This document shows positions 26,373 through 34,369 of a stretch of 64,000 bases of DNA, piece by piece; within the stretch, counting starts at the first letter, position 1, and each line of letters starts with the position of its first letter. The DNA is from JAGGAG01 sp964638035 (GTDB lineage Bacteria > Gemmatimonadota > Gemmatimonadetes > Gemmatimonadales > GWC2-71-9), in contig CAZWXD010000001.1 of NCBI GenBank assembly GCA_964638035.1, positions 62,001-126,000 on the forward strand, written 5' to 3'. The notes under the pieces were generated by a model, which had not been told where the DNA came from, did no database searches, and worked only from the letters and a program-made list of their open reading frames with translations. The position numbers and the translations under genes were made by a program.

Positions 26373-26738
26373 CTACCGCTTGCCACGCCCCTTGAGGATC
26401 AGGGCCGCGGCCTCACCTGCCGGCCCGCCCTGGGTCGCGATACGCGTGAGGGTCGCGTCGTCCTGGTGACCCAGCTGCGCCGCCAGCAGGACGATCATCG
26501 ACCGGCGTGCCACGATCTCCTGGTCGTGCAGCGCCTGCTGGCGCGCGCGCCAGCCGAACCAGCCGGAGAGTAGCACGGCACCCAGGCCAACAGGCAGGCC
26601 GAGCGTCCCGGCGCTACGTGGGAGGTTGCCGCGGGCCGCAAGCAGGGCAACGCCCAGTGCCAGCAACCCGAGGACGCCGAGCAGCCACATCAGCCGGCGA
26701 TACTCCGTGGCGCCATCACTCAGGGCCGCACGCGCCAT
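26373..26738 (-). CDS. Small membrane protein, unknown
   Basis: A 121-residue protein with two hydrophobic helices (about 17-36 and 46-62) separated by a short Arg-containing loop, then a charged cytoplasmic-looking tail with QEIVARRSMIVLLAAQLG and a terminal KGRGKR. The family is not recognised. Two bases separate its start from the GroES-like gene, so it is probably in the greA operon. Confidence 0.55.
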   Translation of the reverse strand: MARAALSDGATEYRRLMWLLGVLGLLALGVALLAARGNLPRSAGTLGLPVGLGAVLLSGWFGWRARQQALHDQEIVARRSMIVLLAAQLGHQDDATLTRIATQGGPAGEAAALILKGRGKR

Positions 26739-26740
26739 GG

Positions 26741-27115
26741 TCAGATCGGGAGGTCGTCCCGGACCAGGACCAGGATGGCCGCCTGCGGGACCACGAGGTA
26801 CTTGCGATCCTCGAAGGTGATCTCCACCGCAGCCTTCCGGAAGAAGATCGCGTGGTCTCCCACCCTGGCCTGCATGGTGGACCGGCGCGGCTCTCCCCGG
26901 TTCTTCCAGGGTTCATCATCCTGCGGGGAGTAATCGCCCACGGGCTCACCCTGGCCTGCGGCCACCACGAGCCCGCCCTGGACCTGCTGCGTGTCCACCG
27001 CCGTTGCCGGGAGGTACAGGCCCACGCGCGTCCGGTCATCGCCATCCTCCGGCGTGATCAGGACGCGATCACCAACCAGCAGCAGTTGCCTCCGGGGGAA
27101 CTCCATCGGGGTCAC
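26741..27115 (-). CDS. Divergent GroES-like (Cpn10 fold) protein
   Basis: A 124-residue protein that follows the co-chaperonin pattern: LLLVGDRVLITPEDGDDRT, then the mobile-loop place RVGLYLPATAVDTQQ, then GGLVVAAGQGEPVG and C-terminal VGDHAIFFRKAAVEITFEDRKYLVV. It is about 25 residues longer than GroES because of an acidic/basic insert (SPQDDEPWKNRGEPRRST) in the roof region. No groEL gene is adjacent. The GTG start overlaps the greA stop. It may cap a chaperonin or have another role. Confidence 0.7.
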   Translation of the reverse strand: MTPMEFPRRQLLLVGDRVLITPEDGDDRTRVGLYLPATAVDTQQVQGGLVVAAGQGEPVGDYSPQDDEPWKNRGEPRRSTMQARVGDHAIFFRKAAVEITFEDRKYLVVPQAAILVLVRDDLPI

Positions 27116-27597
27116 GCGCCGCCCAGTTCGTGAACCGTCACCAGCTCGACCACCCTGAGCCTGCGGGTGATGGTCGGGAGCCGCAGGTGCACTTCGTCGC
27201 CCACGCGCCGGTCGGTGAGGGCCCGGCCCAGCGGCGAGGCCAGCGAGATGTGGCCACCCTCGTCGGCGTCCAGGTCGATCATCTCGGCCAGGACCACCAT
27301 GAACTCCTCGACTTCCTCGGTCTTGAGGTCGAGCACCTTGACCCGCGACCCCAGCCCGACACGATCCTGCGGCGCCTCCTGGCTGAAGAGCTGGGTCACC
27401 TGCTGCATCCGCTGGTGCAACTGGGCCAGCCGGGACTGGACAAACTGCTGCCGCTCCAGCGCCGACTTGTACTCGGAGTTCTCCCGCAGGTCGCCCAGCT
27501 CCACCGCCTGGGCAATCGCCTGGGGCAAGGTGACGTTCAGTTCGTGGCTGAGTTGCTCGATCTCGCGACCCAGCTTGTCCCGCATTTCACGCAACAT
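27112..27597 (-). CDS. greA: Transcription elongation factor GreA/GreB family
   Basis: A 161-residue protein with the two Gre domains. The N-terminal coiled coil (about 1-75) carries the acidic tip GDLRENSEYKSALERQ, whose Asp/Glu residues hold the catalytic Mg2+ when backtracked RNA is cut. The C-terminal FKBP-like domain includes VGLGSRVKVLDL and ISLASPLGRALTDRRVGDEV. It is the first gene of a run with the GroES-like and membrane genes (GTGA overlap, then a 2-base gap). Function: rescue of stalled RNA polymerase. Confidence 0.9.
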   Translation of the reverse strand: MLREMRDKLGREIEQLSHELNVTLPQAIAQAVELGDLRENSEYKSALERQQFVQSRLAQLHQRMQQVTQLFSQEAPQDRVGLGSRVKVLDLKTEEVEEFMVVLAEMIDLDADEGGHISLASPLGRALTDRRVGDEVHLRLPTITRRLRVVELVTVHELGGA

Positions 27598-27709
27598 TGC
27601 CGTGCCGAACCGGGCCCCTGAGTCAAAGACAAACAGCCCCGGGGCCTGGCCCGACAGGCTCCGGGTGCTGCGACGCTAAGTTCAACTGACACAATAATGT
27701 ACTACGTCC

Positions 27710-28189
27710 TCACCGCTTCTGCCACGCCCCCAGGTTGCGCAGCACCTGCCGCTCATGCTGGTGCAGGTGCTGGGCGTAGGTTTCGAGCCAGTGCTCCACC
27801 CCGTAGGCCCCGACCTCGGTGTGTGACCCGGCCCGGCTCCATTGGGCGTCGGTCAGGCGGCGGAGCAGGGGGACGGTATTGGCCCGCACGGCCCGTACGG
27901 CCGCCAGCGCCGGCTCAATGGGAAGCGAGTGGTAGTCCAGCGCGACGGCCCAGTGATCCTGGTCGTAGCCCTGGATGACCGGCTGGTGCTCGCCCAGGAG
28001 GTACCGCACCCGCATTGCCGCGTTGGTCTCACTGTCGCCGCAGTGAACGATCACCTCGTGCACGGACCACTTGCCGGGGCCGGGTCGCCACTGAAGGGCA
28101 TCGGCCGGAACCTGTCGTACCGCTGCCTCGAATCGATCGGGTCCCTCCTCGTACTGGCGGAGCAGGGTCTCGCGCGTCTGGCGATTCAT
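27710..28189 (-). CDS. DinB-like (DinB_2) protein
   Basis: A 159-residue four-helix protein of the DinB/YfiT superfamily. Metal-site histidines are recognisable in WSVHEVIVHCGDSE (His49, His53 region) and ETYAQHLHQHERQVLRNLG near the C-terminus. Members include bacillithiol and other thiol transferases, but many have unknown roles. GGGAGA precedes the ATG at 28189. The 112 bases to greA hold no gene that I can see. Confidence 0.8.
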   Translation of the reverse strand: MNRQTRETLLRQYEEGPDRFEAAVRQVPADALQWRPGPGKWSVHEVIVHCGDSETNAAMRVRYLLGEHQPVIQGYDQDHWAVALDYHSLPIEPALAAVRAVRANTVPLLRRLTDAQWSRAGSHTEVGAYGVEHWLETYAQHLHQHERQVLRNLGAWQKR

Positions 28190-28298
28190 TCGCCTATCTC
28201 CCGTTCAGGTTTGTCTATCGGTCGGCGCCATCCAACTCGTTGCAGTGATTTCGCTTCAGCGCCCTCTCGGCCGCTGTGGGGCCGTGGCACCGTGCTGA

Positions 28299-28327
28299 TT
28301 GACGACCGCGGTTTCGCCCGCTAACAT
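28299..28327 (+). promoter_or_regulatory. Sigma70-type promoter of the cytochrome oxidase operon
   Basis: TTGACG (28299-28304), 17-base spacer, TAACAT (28322-28327). It lies about 60 bases before the coxB ATG, which has AGGAAC upstream. The remaining part of the 28190-28387 gap shows nothing else I can name. Confidence 0.65.
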
Positions 28328-28387
28328 AGGCCATCTCGCCGGGGCCAGCCGTCCCGGCACCTCATTCCGCAAACAGGAACGCCCTGG

Positions 28388-29491
28388 ATGGAAATCCGCT
28401 CTAGCCGTTGGCGCGCCCGGGTGCCGGTGCTCGTCCTGCTTGCCCTGGTGGCTGTCGTGGGCACGGCCCTCGCGGCCGATCCGCGGTACCCGCAGAGCAC
28501 GCTCCGCCCGCACGCGGACTTTGCCCGGATGCTGGACGATGTCTTCCGGACCACGCTCTTCTGGGCCGTGATCGTCTTCGTGCTGGTCGAGGGTGCCCTG
28601 CTCTTCGTCATCTTCCGCTTCCGCGGCCGTCCCGACGATCCGGAGCCGAAGCAGTCGCACGGGAACACGGCGGTCGAGGTGGTGTGGACCCTGATCCCGG
28701 CGCTGGTGCTCGCGGTGATTGCGGTCCCCACCGTCAAGACGATCTTCCGCACCTACGAGTTGCCGACCGGCAGCAACGTGCTGCAGGTCGAGGTCATCGG
28801 GCACCAGTTCTGGTGGGAGTTCCGCTACCCGCAGCTGGGCATCATCACGGCGGGCGAGCTGCACGTGCCGGTCGGCCGGCCGGTGGCGCTCAAGATGATC
28901 ACGCGGGACGTGCTGCACAGCTTCTGGATCCCGCAGCTGGCCGGCAAGCGCGATGTCTTCAGCAACCGCACCACCACGCTGTTCTTCACCGCCGAGGACC
29001 CGGGGTTCTACCCGGGCCAGTGCGCGGAGTTCTGCGGCGTCCAGCATGGCCGGATGGCGTTCGGGGTGGTGGCATCGACGCCGGCAGAGTTCGACGGGTA
29101 TGTCGCGCGGATGCTGGCGACGGCGCCGCCGCCCCCGGCACCGGCCGACTCCGCGCCCCCGAAGGCCGCCCTCCAGGCCGGCGTCACGACGGCGACGCTC
29201 GCCGCCACCACCCAGGCCGTGGACACCATGCCGGGGTCCAAGCTGTTCCTGATGAAGGGCTGCATCGGGTGCCACTCGCTCAACGCCACGCGTGAGCTCG
29301 GCATCGGGCCCAACCTCGCCGGCATCGGGGTGCGCCGGTACATCGCCGCCGGCTGGCTGCAGAACACCGATGCCAACCTGCAGCGGTGGATCATGGACCC
29401 GCAGGACGTCAAGCACGGCAGCCTGATGCCCGACATGGGCGTCACCGAAGCCGAAGCGCAGGCGCTCGTCGCCTACCTCCGCCAGCACTAG
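28388..29491 (+). CDS. coxB: Cytochrome c oxidase subunit II with fused cytochrome c domain
   Basis: A 367-residue caa3-type subunit II. A signal/anchor (about 11-30) and two transmembrane helices (about 56-77 and 97-115) precede the CuA cupredoxin domain with complete ligands: His177, Cys212, Cys216, His220 and Met223 in QCAEFCGVQHGRM. An Ala/Pro linker (about 245-275) joins a C-terminal cytochrome c with CIGCH (292-296) and the axial methionine in SLMPDMG. The fused domain accepts electrons and passes them through CuA to subunit I. First gene of the coxBACD operon, 25 bases before coxA. Confidence 0.96.
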   Translation: MEIRSSRWRARVPVLVLLALVAVVGTALAADPRYPQSTLRPHADFARMLDDVFRTTLFWAVIVFVLVEGALLFVIFRFRGRPDDPEPKQSHGNTAVEVVWTLIPALVLAVIAVPTVKTIFRTYELPTGSNVLQVEVIGHQFWWEFRYPQLGIITAGELHVPVGRPVALKMITRDVLHSFWIPQLAGKRDVFSNRTTTLFFTAEDPGFYPGQCAEFCGVQHGRMAFGVVASTPAEFDGYVARMLATAPPPPAPADSAPPKAALQAGVTTATLAATTQAVDTMPGSKLFLMKGCIGCHSLNATRELGIGPNLAGIGVRRYIAAGWLQNTDANLQRWIMDPQDVKHGSLMPDMGVTEAEAQALVAYLRQH

Positions 29492-29516
29492 CGCCGCCAC
29501 CCAGGAACCGACGACC

Positions 29517-31349
29517 ATGGCGACTTCCGTACTCGACCACAGCGCCGCCGCGATCCACGCCGAGAAGACCGGGCTGTGGAGCTGGATCACCACGGTGGAC
29601 CACAAGAAGATCGGGATCCTCTACGGCGCCTCGGCGTTCGTGTTCTTCCTGATCGGCGGCCTGGAGGCGTTGCTGCTCCGCTGGCAGCTGATGAAGCCGG
29701 ACAACAACTTCCTGACGCCCGAGCAGTACAACCAGCTGTTCACCATGCATGGCACGACGATGATCTTCCTGGCGGTGATGCCGCTCAGTGCCATGTTCTT
29801 CAACTACTTCATCCCGTTGCTGATCGGCGCCCGGGACGTGGCCTTCCCGCGGCTCAACGCATTCAGCTACTGGGTGTTCCTGTTCGGCGGCCTCTTCCTC
29901 AACGCCAGCTTCCTCTTCGGTGCCGCGCCCAACGGCGGCTGGTTCGGCTACGCCAACCTCTCCAGCACGCAGTACTCGCCCGGCCTCAACATGGACTTCT
30001 GGGCCATGGGCCTGCAGATCCTGGGCGTGGCCTCGCTGGCGGCCGGCGTCAACTTCTTCGTGACGGTGCTGAACATGCGGGCCCCCGGCATGAAGCTCAT
30101 CCGGATGCCGATGTTCGTGTGGATGAGCTTCATCACCCAGCTCCTCATCCTGCTCTCGTTCCCGGTCATCACGGTGGCACTCATCCTCCTGACGATCGAC
30201 CGGCTCTTCGGGACCCACTTCTTCGTCCCGGCCGGGGGCGGCGACCCGCTCCTCTGGCAGCACCTCTTCTGGGTGTTCGGGCACCCCGAGGTGTACATCC
30301 TCGTCCTGCCCGCCTTCGGCATCATCTCGGAGATCATGCCAGTGTTCTCGCGGAAGCCGCTCTTCGGCTACACGGCCATGGTGTTCTCCGGCTGCTTCAT
30401 TGCGGTGCTCGGCTTCGGGGTGTGGAGCCACCACATGTTCTCCACCGGCATGGGGCCGATCGCCGACACGTACTTTGCCATCGCCACGATGCTCATCGGC
30501 ATCCCGACCGGGGTGAAGATCTTCAACTGGCTCGGCACCGCCTGGGGCGGCTCGCTCCAGATGAAGACCCCGCTGTACTTCTCGTTCGGCTTCATCGCCA
30601 TGTTCATCATCGGCGGCCTGTCCGGCGTCATGCACGCCGCCGCCCCGGCCGACCTGCAGCAGACCGACACCTACTTCATTGTGGCGCACTTCCACTATGT
30701 GCTCTTCGGGGGCAGCATCTTCGCCCTGACGGCCGGGGCCTACTACTGGTGGCCCAAGATGTTCGGCCGGCTGCTGGACGAGGGGCTGGGCAAGGTGCAC
30801 TTCTGGCTCATGCTCATCGGCTTCAACCTCACGTTCTTCCCCATGCACATCGTGGGGCTGGAAGGGATGCCGCGGCGGGTGTACACCTACCCGGCGGGGC
30901 TCGGTTTCGAGTCACTGAACCGGATGGAGACGTGGGGTTCGCTGATCCTCGGCTTCTCCTTCGTGGTGTTCATCTGGAACATCCTGAAGACCTGGCGCTC
31001 CGGCGCCCCGGCCCCGGCCGACCCGTGGAACGGCGCCACCCTGGAGTGGTCGATCCCCTCACCGCCGCAGGAGTTCAACTTCGCCGAGGTGCCGACGGTG
31101 CACGGCCGCGACCCGCTCTGGGAAGCGAAGCGCGAGCGCGGCGGGAAGCTCCCCGAACCGGTGCGGACCAGCGGGCAGGGCATTCACCTCCCCAACCCCT
31201 CCTACTGGCCCATCCTGGCAGCGCTCGGCGTCACGGCGGTCTTCGTGACGCTCATGATGCACCACAAGGTCGGCATCCTGGGCATCGGCGCCGCCGTGCT
31301 GTTCCTGTTCTTCAGCGTGTTCCGCTGGGCGTTCGAGCCGGTGCACTAG
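29517..31349 (+). CDS. coxA: Cytochrome c oxidase subunit I
   Basis: A 610-residue heme-copper oxidase catalytic subunit with about 12 helices plus a longer C-terminus. Ligands and proton-path residues are present: heme a His in FTMHGTTMI, CuB ligands and the Glu/Tyr pair in WVFGHPEVYILVLP, SHHMF, and heme-binding VAHFHYVLFGG. The Glu of the HPEVY motif marks the A1 class of proton-pumping oxidases. It reduces O2 to water in the inner membrane. Assembly genes (ctaA, ctaB, ctaG) are absent from the window. Confidence 0.97.
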   Translation: MATSVLDHSAAAIHAEKTGLWSWITTVDHKKIGILYGASAFVFFLIGGLEALLLRWQLMKPDNNFLTPEQYNQLFTMHGTTMIFLAVMPLSAMFFNYFIPLLIGARDVAFPRLNAFSYWVFLFGGLFLNASFLFGAAPNGGWFGYANLSSTQYSPGLNMDFWAMGLQILGVASLAAGVNFFVTVLNMRAPGMKLIRMPMFVWMSFITQLLILLSFPVITVALILLTIDRLFGTHFFVPAGGGDPLLWQHLFWVFGHPEVYILVLPAFGIISEIMPVFSRKPLFGYTAMVFSGCFIAVLGFGVWSHHMFSTGMGPIADTYFAIATMLIGIPTGVKIFNWLGTAWGGSLQMKTPLYFSFGFIAMFIIGGLSGVMHAAAPADLQQTDTYFIVAHFHYVLFGGSIFALTAGAYYWWPKMFGRLLDEGLGKVHFWLMLIGFNLTFFPMHIVGLEGMPRRVYTYPAGLGFESLNRMETWGSLILGFSFVVFIWNILKTWRSGAPAPADPWNGATLEWSIPSPPQEFNFAEVPTVHGRDPLWEAKRERGGKLPEPVRTSGQGIHLPNPSYWPILAALGVTAVFVTLMMHHKVGILGIGAAVLFLFFSVFRWAFEPVH

Positions 31350-31382
31350 GCGTTCACCAGAACCAAGGAATCATCGAGCACC

Positions 31383-31970
31383 ATGTCAGCCCTCGCTCAC
31401 GCGCACCCAGCCACGGCCACCGGCATTCCCGACCGGAAGCTGGCCATCTGGACCTTCATCGGGTCCGAGTGCCTCTTCTTCGCGTCGCTGATCTCGGTCT
31501 ACCTGGTCTACAAGGGCAAGAGCCTGGTGGGGCCGTTCCCCCAGGACATCTTCGAGATCCCGCTGGTGACCGCCGGCACGGCGCTCCTGCTCTTCAGCTC
31601 CCTGTTCGTGGTGCTGGCCCTCAACCACACGGAGCATGGCAACCGGGGCAAGGCCGCCTTCTGGCTCTTCCTCACCATCATGTGCGGCGTGTTCTTCGTG
31701 GGGATGCAGGTCTACGAGTTCACGCACTTCTACCACAAGGGCCTGACGATGCAGGGCAACCTGTTCGGGGCCAGCTTCTTCACCCTCACCGGCTTCCATG
31801 GCACCCACGTCACGCTGGGCGTGATCTGGCTGGTCACGGTCTTCGTCGAGCTCCTCCGCGGGCGAGTGCCCCCGGAGAAGGCGCTCAACCTGGAGATCGC
31901 GGCCCTGTACTGGCACTTCGTCGACGTCGTCTGGATCGTGATCTTCCCCGTCGTCTACCTGATGAACTAG
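31383..31970 (+). CDS. coxC: Cytochrome c oxidase subunit III
   Basis: A 195-residue protein with five hydrophobic helices, the short bacterial form of subunit III. Typical segments: WTFIGSECLFFASLISVYLVY, GVFFVGMQVYEFTHF, TGFHGTHVTLGVIWL and AALYWHFVDVVWIVIFPVVY. It stabilises the active site of subunit I during turnover. It starts 33 bases after coxA with GGAAT upstream and is eight bases before coxD. Confidence 0.95.
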   Translation: MSALAHAHPATATGIPDRKLAIWTFIGSECLFFASLISVYLVYKGKSLVGPFPQDIFEIPLVTAGTALLLFSSLFVVLALNHTEHGNRGKAAFWLFLTIMCGVFFVGMQVYEFTHFYHKGLTMQGNLFGASFFTLTGFHGTHVTLGVIWLVTVFVELLRGRVPPEKALNLEIAALYWHFVDVVWIVIFPVVYLMN

Positions 31971-31977
31971 AGGACCC

Positions 31978-32364
31978 ATGGACGCCGCCTCGACCATCCC
32001 TGCCCCCGAGCACGCCCCCTTCCCGGAGCGGGCCTGGGAGTACGTGCGCATCGGCGTGATCCTCTTCGTGATCACGGCCATGGAAGTTGGCGCCTACGAG
32101 TTGGCGCACCGCGCCAACGCACCGGGCCACGCCTTCTTCAAGAGCGGGCTCATCCCGGTGCTCATCGTGCTCTCGGCCATCAAGTTCTGGCTGGTGGCGA
32201 TGTTCTACATGCACCTCAAGTGGGATGGGCGCCTGCTGAAGGGGATCTTCTCCTTCTCGCTGCTCATCGCGGCGGTGCTGATTCTCGCCCTGATGGCCCT
32301 GGCGGTGTACCACTTCAGCTTTGCGGCGCAGTACGGGCCGGTGGGAGTCATGCCGGGCACCTGA
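31978..32364 (+). CDS. coxD: Cytochrome c oxidase subunit IV (CoxD/CtaF/CyoD type)
   Basis: A 128-residue protein with three helices (about 26-46, 56-76, 84-108), including AIKFWLVAMFYMHLKWD, the hallmark of the prokaryotic subunit IV family. It aids assembly of the oxidase. The ATG is preceded by GAGGACCC. The operon ends here, with a hairpin 31 bases downstream. Confidence 0.9.
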   Translation: MDAASTIPAPEHAPFPERAWEYVRIGVILFVITAMEVGAYELAHRANAPGHAFFKSGLIPVLIVLSAIKFWLVAMFYMHLKWDGRLLKGIFSFSLLIAAVLILALMALAVYHFSFAAQYGPVGVMPGT

Positions 32365-32394
32365 TGGCGGGTGGCTCTGGGCAGGAAACTGCGC

Positions 32395-32421
32395 GCGGGG
32401 GCGGCCGGTGGCCGCCCCCGC
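32395..32421 (+). terminator. Strong hairpin after coxD
   Basis: A perfect 12-bp stem (GCGGGGGCGGCC / GGCCGCCCCCGC) with loop GGT. It lacks a T-run, so it may slow or end transcription between coxD and the convergent gene ending at 32435. Confidence 0.55.
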
Positions 32422-32434
32422 TGGCATTCAAGCC

Positions 32435-32818
32435 CTACGGGCCACGGCACTCCACGACGCCTTCCTCGCCACTGCCGAACGGGTGCGGGCCGGTGCCGAC
32501 CGACACCCCGCACACGAACCCGGGAAGGCCTGGTGTCATGGCGACCATGCCGTAGCCGCGGGACGATGCCCCAAGGACTGCGATGTTGGTGTCGCCAGCG
32601 GCGCCACGGTGAAGGCGCAGGTCTCGCGCCGAGGTGGTATAGGTGTGGTGATCGGCGAAGTAGGCTTCCTGCGCGACCATGGCACTCCGGAGTGTGCTCC
32701 GGAGCGCCTGTTCCGGCGTCGGGGCACCGGGAGTGGTGACCTGCGCCGTCGCACGGCCGGGCCAGGACAACCAGAGGCACGCCACCACGAGCAGGGCGGC
32801 AGGCGAACGGTGATGCAT
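32435..32818 (-). CDS. Secreted pilin-headgroup-like protein
   Basis: A 127-residue protein with an ordinary signal peptide (cleavage after ATAQ, about residue 26). The mature part has LRSAMVAQEAYFADHHTYTTSARDL, closely like the alpha1-C/alpha-beta loop of type IV pilin-like proteins, and two Cys (FVCGVSV and VVECRG) that can form the pilin D-loop disulfide. The hydrophobic class III leader is missing, so it would be a soluble form. The role is unknown. The gap to DUF423 (32819-33025) holds nothing I can identify. Confidence 0.55.
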   Translation of the reverse strand: MHHRSPAALLVVACLWLSWPGRATAQVTTPGAPTPEQALRSTLRSAMVAQEAYFADHHTYTTSARDLRLHRGAAGDTNIAVLGASSRGYGMVAMTPGLPGFVCGVSVGTGPHPFGSGEEGVVECRGP

Positions 32819-33025
32819 TTACCTCAGCCTCCTGGCGGCGTTGGGAGCGAACGGTGGGGGGAGCGGTGGCAGCCTTCCCGACGGAAGATGTCGGTGCTGG
32901 CGGCGCACTCAAATGGGCCGTGCGGCCCATGGGCCAGGCGACCCAGTGCAGTGTGGTAGATGGGCAAGAAGCCTGGGGCGGGATCGCGATGACCTCGCCC
33001 CCGTTTCAGCGCCACCGCGGGGCAC

Positions 33026-33415
33026 CTACGCCGTGCCTGTGCAATCCTTTCCCAGCGTCCCGACGAGCACCGCCACCCAGCCCGCCAGGAAGCATACCCC
33101 GCCCAGCGGCGTCACCATGCCCAGGCCGCGCATGCCCCCCAGGGTGAGCGCGTAGAGGCTCCCCGAGAACAGGATGACGCCGGCCAGGAAGAGCCAGGCA
33201 GCCACGTGAAGAGCCCGCCCAGGCCAGTGGACGCCGAGGAGGCCGGTCAACACGAGTGCAAGGCCATGGTACATCTGGTAGCGCGCGGCCGTCTCGAACA
33301 CGGCGAGCTGGGACGGGTCGAGGCGGCCCCGGAGTGCATGCGCGCCAAACGCGCCAGCGGCCACGGCCAGGCCGGCGAGGAGCGCCCCCGTTGCCACCGC
33401 CGTGCCGGGCTTCAT
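33026..33415 (-). CDS. DUF423 family membrane protein
   Basis: A 129-residue protein with four hydrophobic helices. The N-terminal AAGAFGAHALRGRLDPSQLAVFETAARYQMYHGLAL segment (about 20-55) is the DUF423 signature. The ATG follows the fabI stop at once (TGAATG), so it is translationally coupled. Its function is unknown; it is often near lipid or cell-envelope genes. Confidence 0.88.
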   Translation of the reverse strand: MKPGTAVATGALLAGLAVAAGAFGAHALRGRLDPSQLAVFETAARYQMYHGLALVLTGLLGVHWPGRALHVAAWLFLAGVILFSGSLYALTLGGMRGLGMVTPLGGVCFLAGWVAVLVGTLGKDCTGTA

Positions 33416-34333
33416 TCAGCCTGCCGCGGGCGGCTCGATACCCGTGGCCGACACGGCCATGCCCATGGAGTGGTAGCCATTGTCCACGTAGACCACGCTG
33501 CCGGTGATGGCCGCGGCAAGCGGGCTGGCGAGGAACGCAGCGGTGTTCCCGACGTCCTCGGACTCGAGGCGCCGCGTCAGCGGGCTGTTGGCCTGGGAGT
33601 ACCGGATCATCGTGTCGATGAAGCCGATTGCCGTGGCGGCACGGGAGGCGTACGGCCCCGCGCTGATGGCGTTGACGCGAACGCCCCAGCGCCGACCGGC
33701 CTCGAACGCCAGGGTGCGGGTGTCGGCCTCGAGGGCAGCCTTGGCGGAGGACATCCCGCCCCCGTAGCCCGGGACGGCCCGTTCGCCCGCCATGAAGGTG
33801 AGGGAGAGGAATGAGCCGCCGGGCCGGAGCAGGGGGGCCAGGGACCGCACCAGGGCAATGTTGCTGTAGGCGCTGACGCTCACGGCCGCCAGGTAGCCGC
33901 TGCGTGAGGTGTCCACCAGCGGCTTCTTCACCTCGGGGCCATTGGCGAGGCTGTGCACGACGATGTCGAGTCCCTGCTCGCCGTAGTCGGCCCGGATCCG
34001 CTCCACGAGGCCGGCCACCGTGAAGTCTCCCTGTTCCTTGTACCGCTTGTTCTCCAGGACCTCGGCGGGGACATCGGCCATGGTGTCGTACGCCGCGTCG
34101 AGCGGGTAGATGTGCTCGAACTCGAGGCGCCGGCCGTCCGGCAGCGCCATCGACTCGTCCATCTTGCCGCGCTCGAGGAGCTTCTGGAAGATGCCGAGGG
34201 CCGGCGGCCAGGTCCCCACGCTGACGGCGGCACCCGCCGTGGCCATGGCCTTCGCGATGGCAAACCCGAAGCCGCCGTCGTCTGCCACGCCGGCGATGAA
34301 CGCGCGCTTGCCTCTGAGGTCGATGGGGAGCAT
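33416..34333 (-). CDS. fabI: Enoyl-[acyl-carrier-protein] reductase (NADH), plant-type FabI
   Basis: The start MLPIDLRG at 34333 gives 305 residues; the frame is open nine codons further. It reduces trans-2-enoyl-ACP in the last step of each fatty-acid elongation cycle. A Rossmann loop GVADDGGFGFAIA is at the N-terminus, then an insert of about 40 residues, SLANGPEVKKPL, and the active site GYGGGMSSAKAALEADTR, where Tyr and Lys are seven residues apart rather than six. The long insert and that motif match plant and chlamydial FabI. It forms a probable two-gene unit with DUF423. Confidence 0.93.
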   Translation of the reverse strand: MLPIDLRGKRAFIAGVADDGGFGFAIAKAMATAGAAVSVGTWPPALGIFQKLLERGKMDESMALPDGRRLEFEHIYPLDAAYDTMADVPAEVLENKRYKEQGDFTVAGLVERIRADYGEQGLDIVVHSLANGPEVKKPLVDTSRSGYLAAVSVSAYSNIALVRSLAPLLRPGGSFLSLTFMAGERAVPGYGGGMSSAKAALEADTRTLAFEAGRRWGVRVNAISAGPYASRAATAIGFIDTMIRYSQANSPLTRRLESEDVGNTAAFLASPLAAAITGSVVYVDNGYHSMGMAVSATGIEPPAAG

Positions 34334-34369
34334 GGATAGCCTGGGGTGAAGGTGCCTCAATCTAAGGCG

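Noticed and set aside
29576..32059. An 827-codon open frame across the oxidase genes
   Set aside because: It is a shifted reading of coxA, coxC and coxD; those have complete metal ligands and ribosome sites in their own frames.
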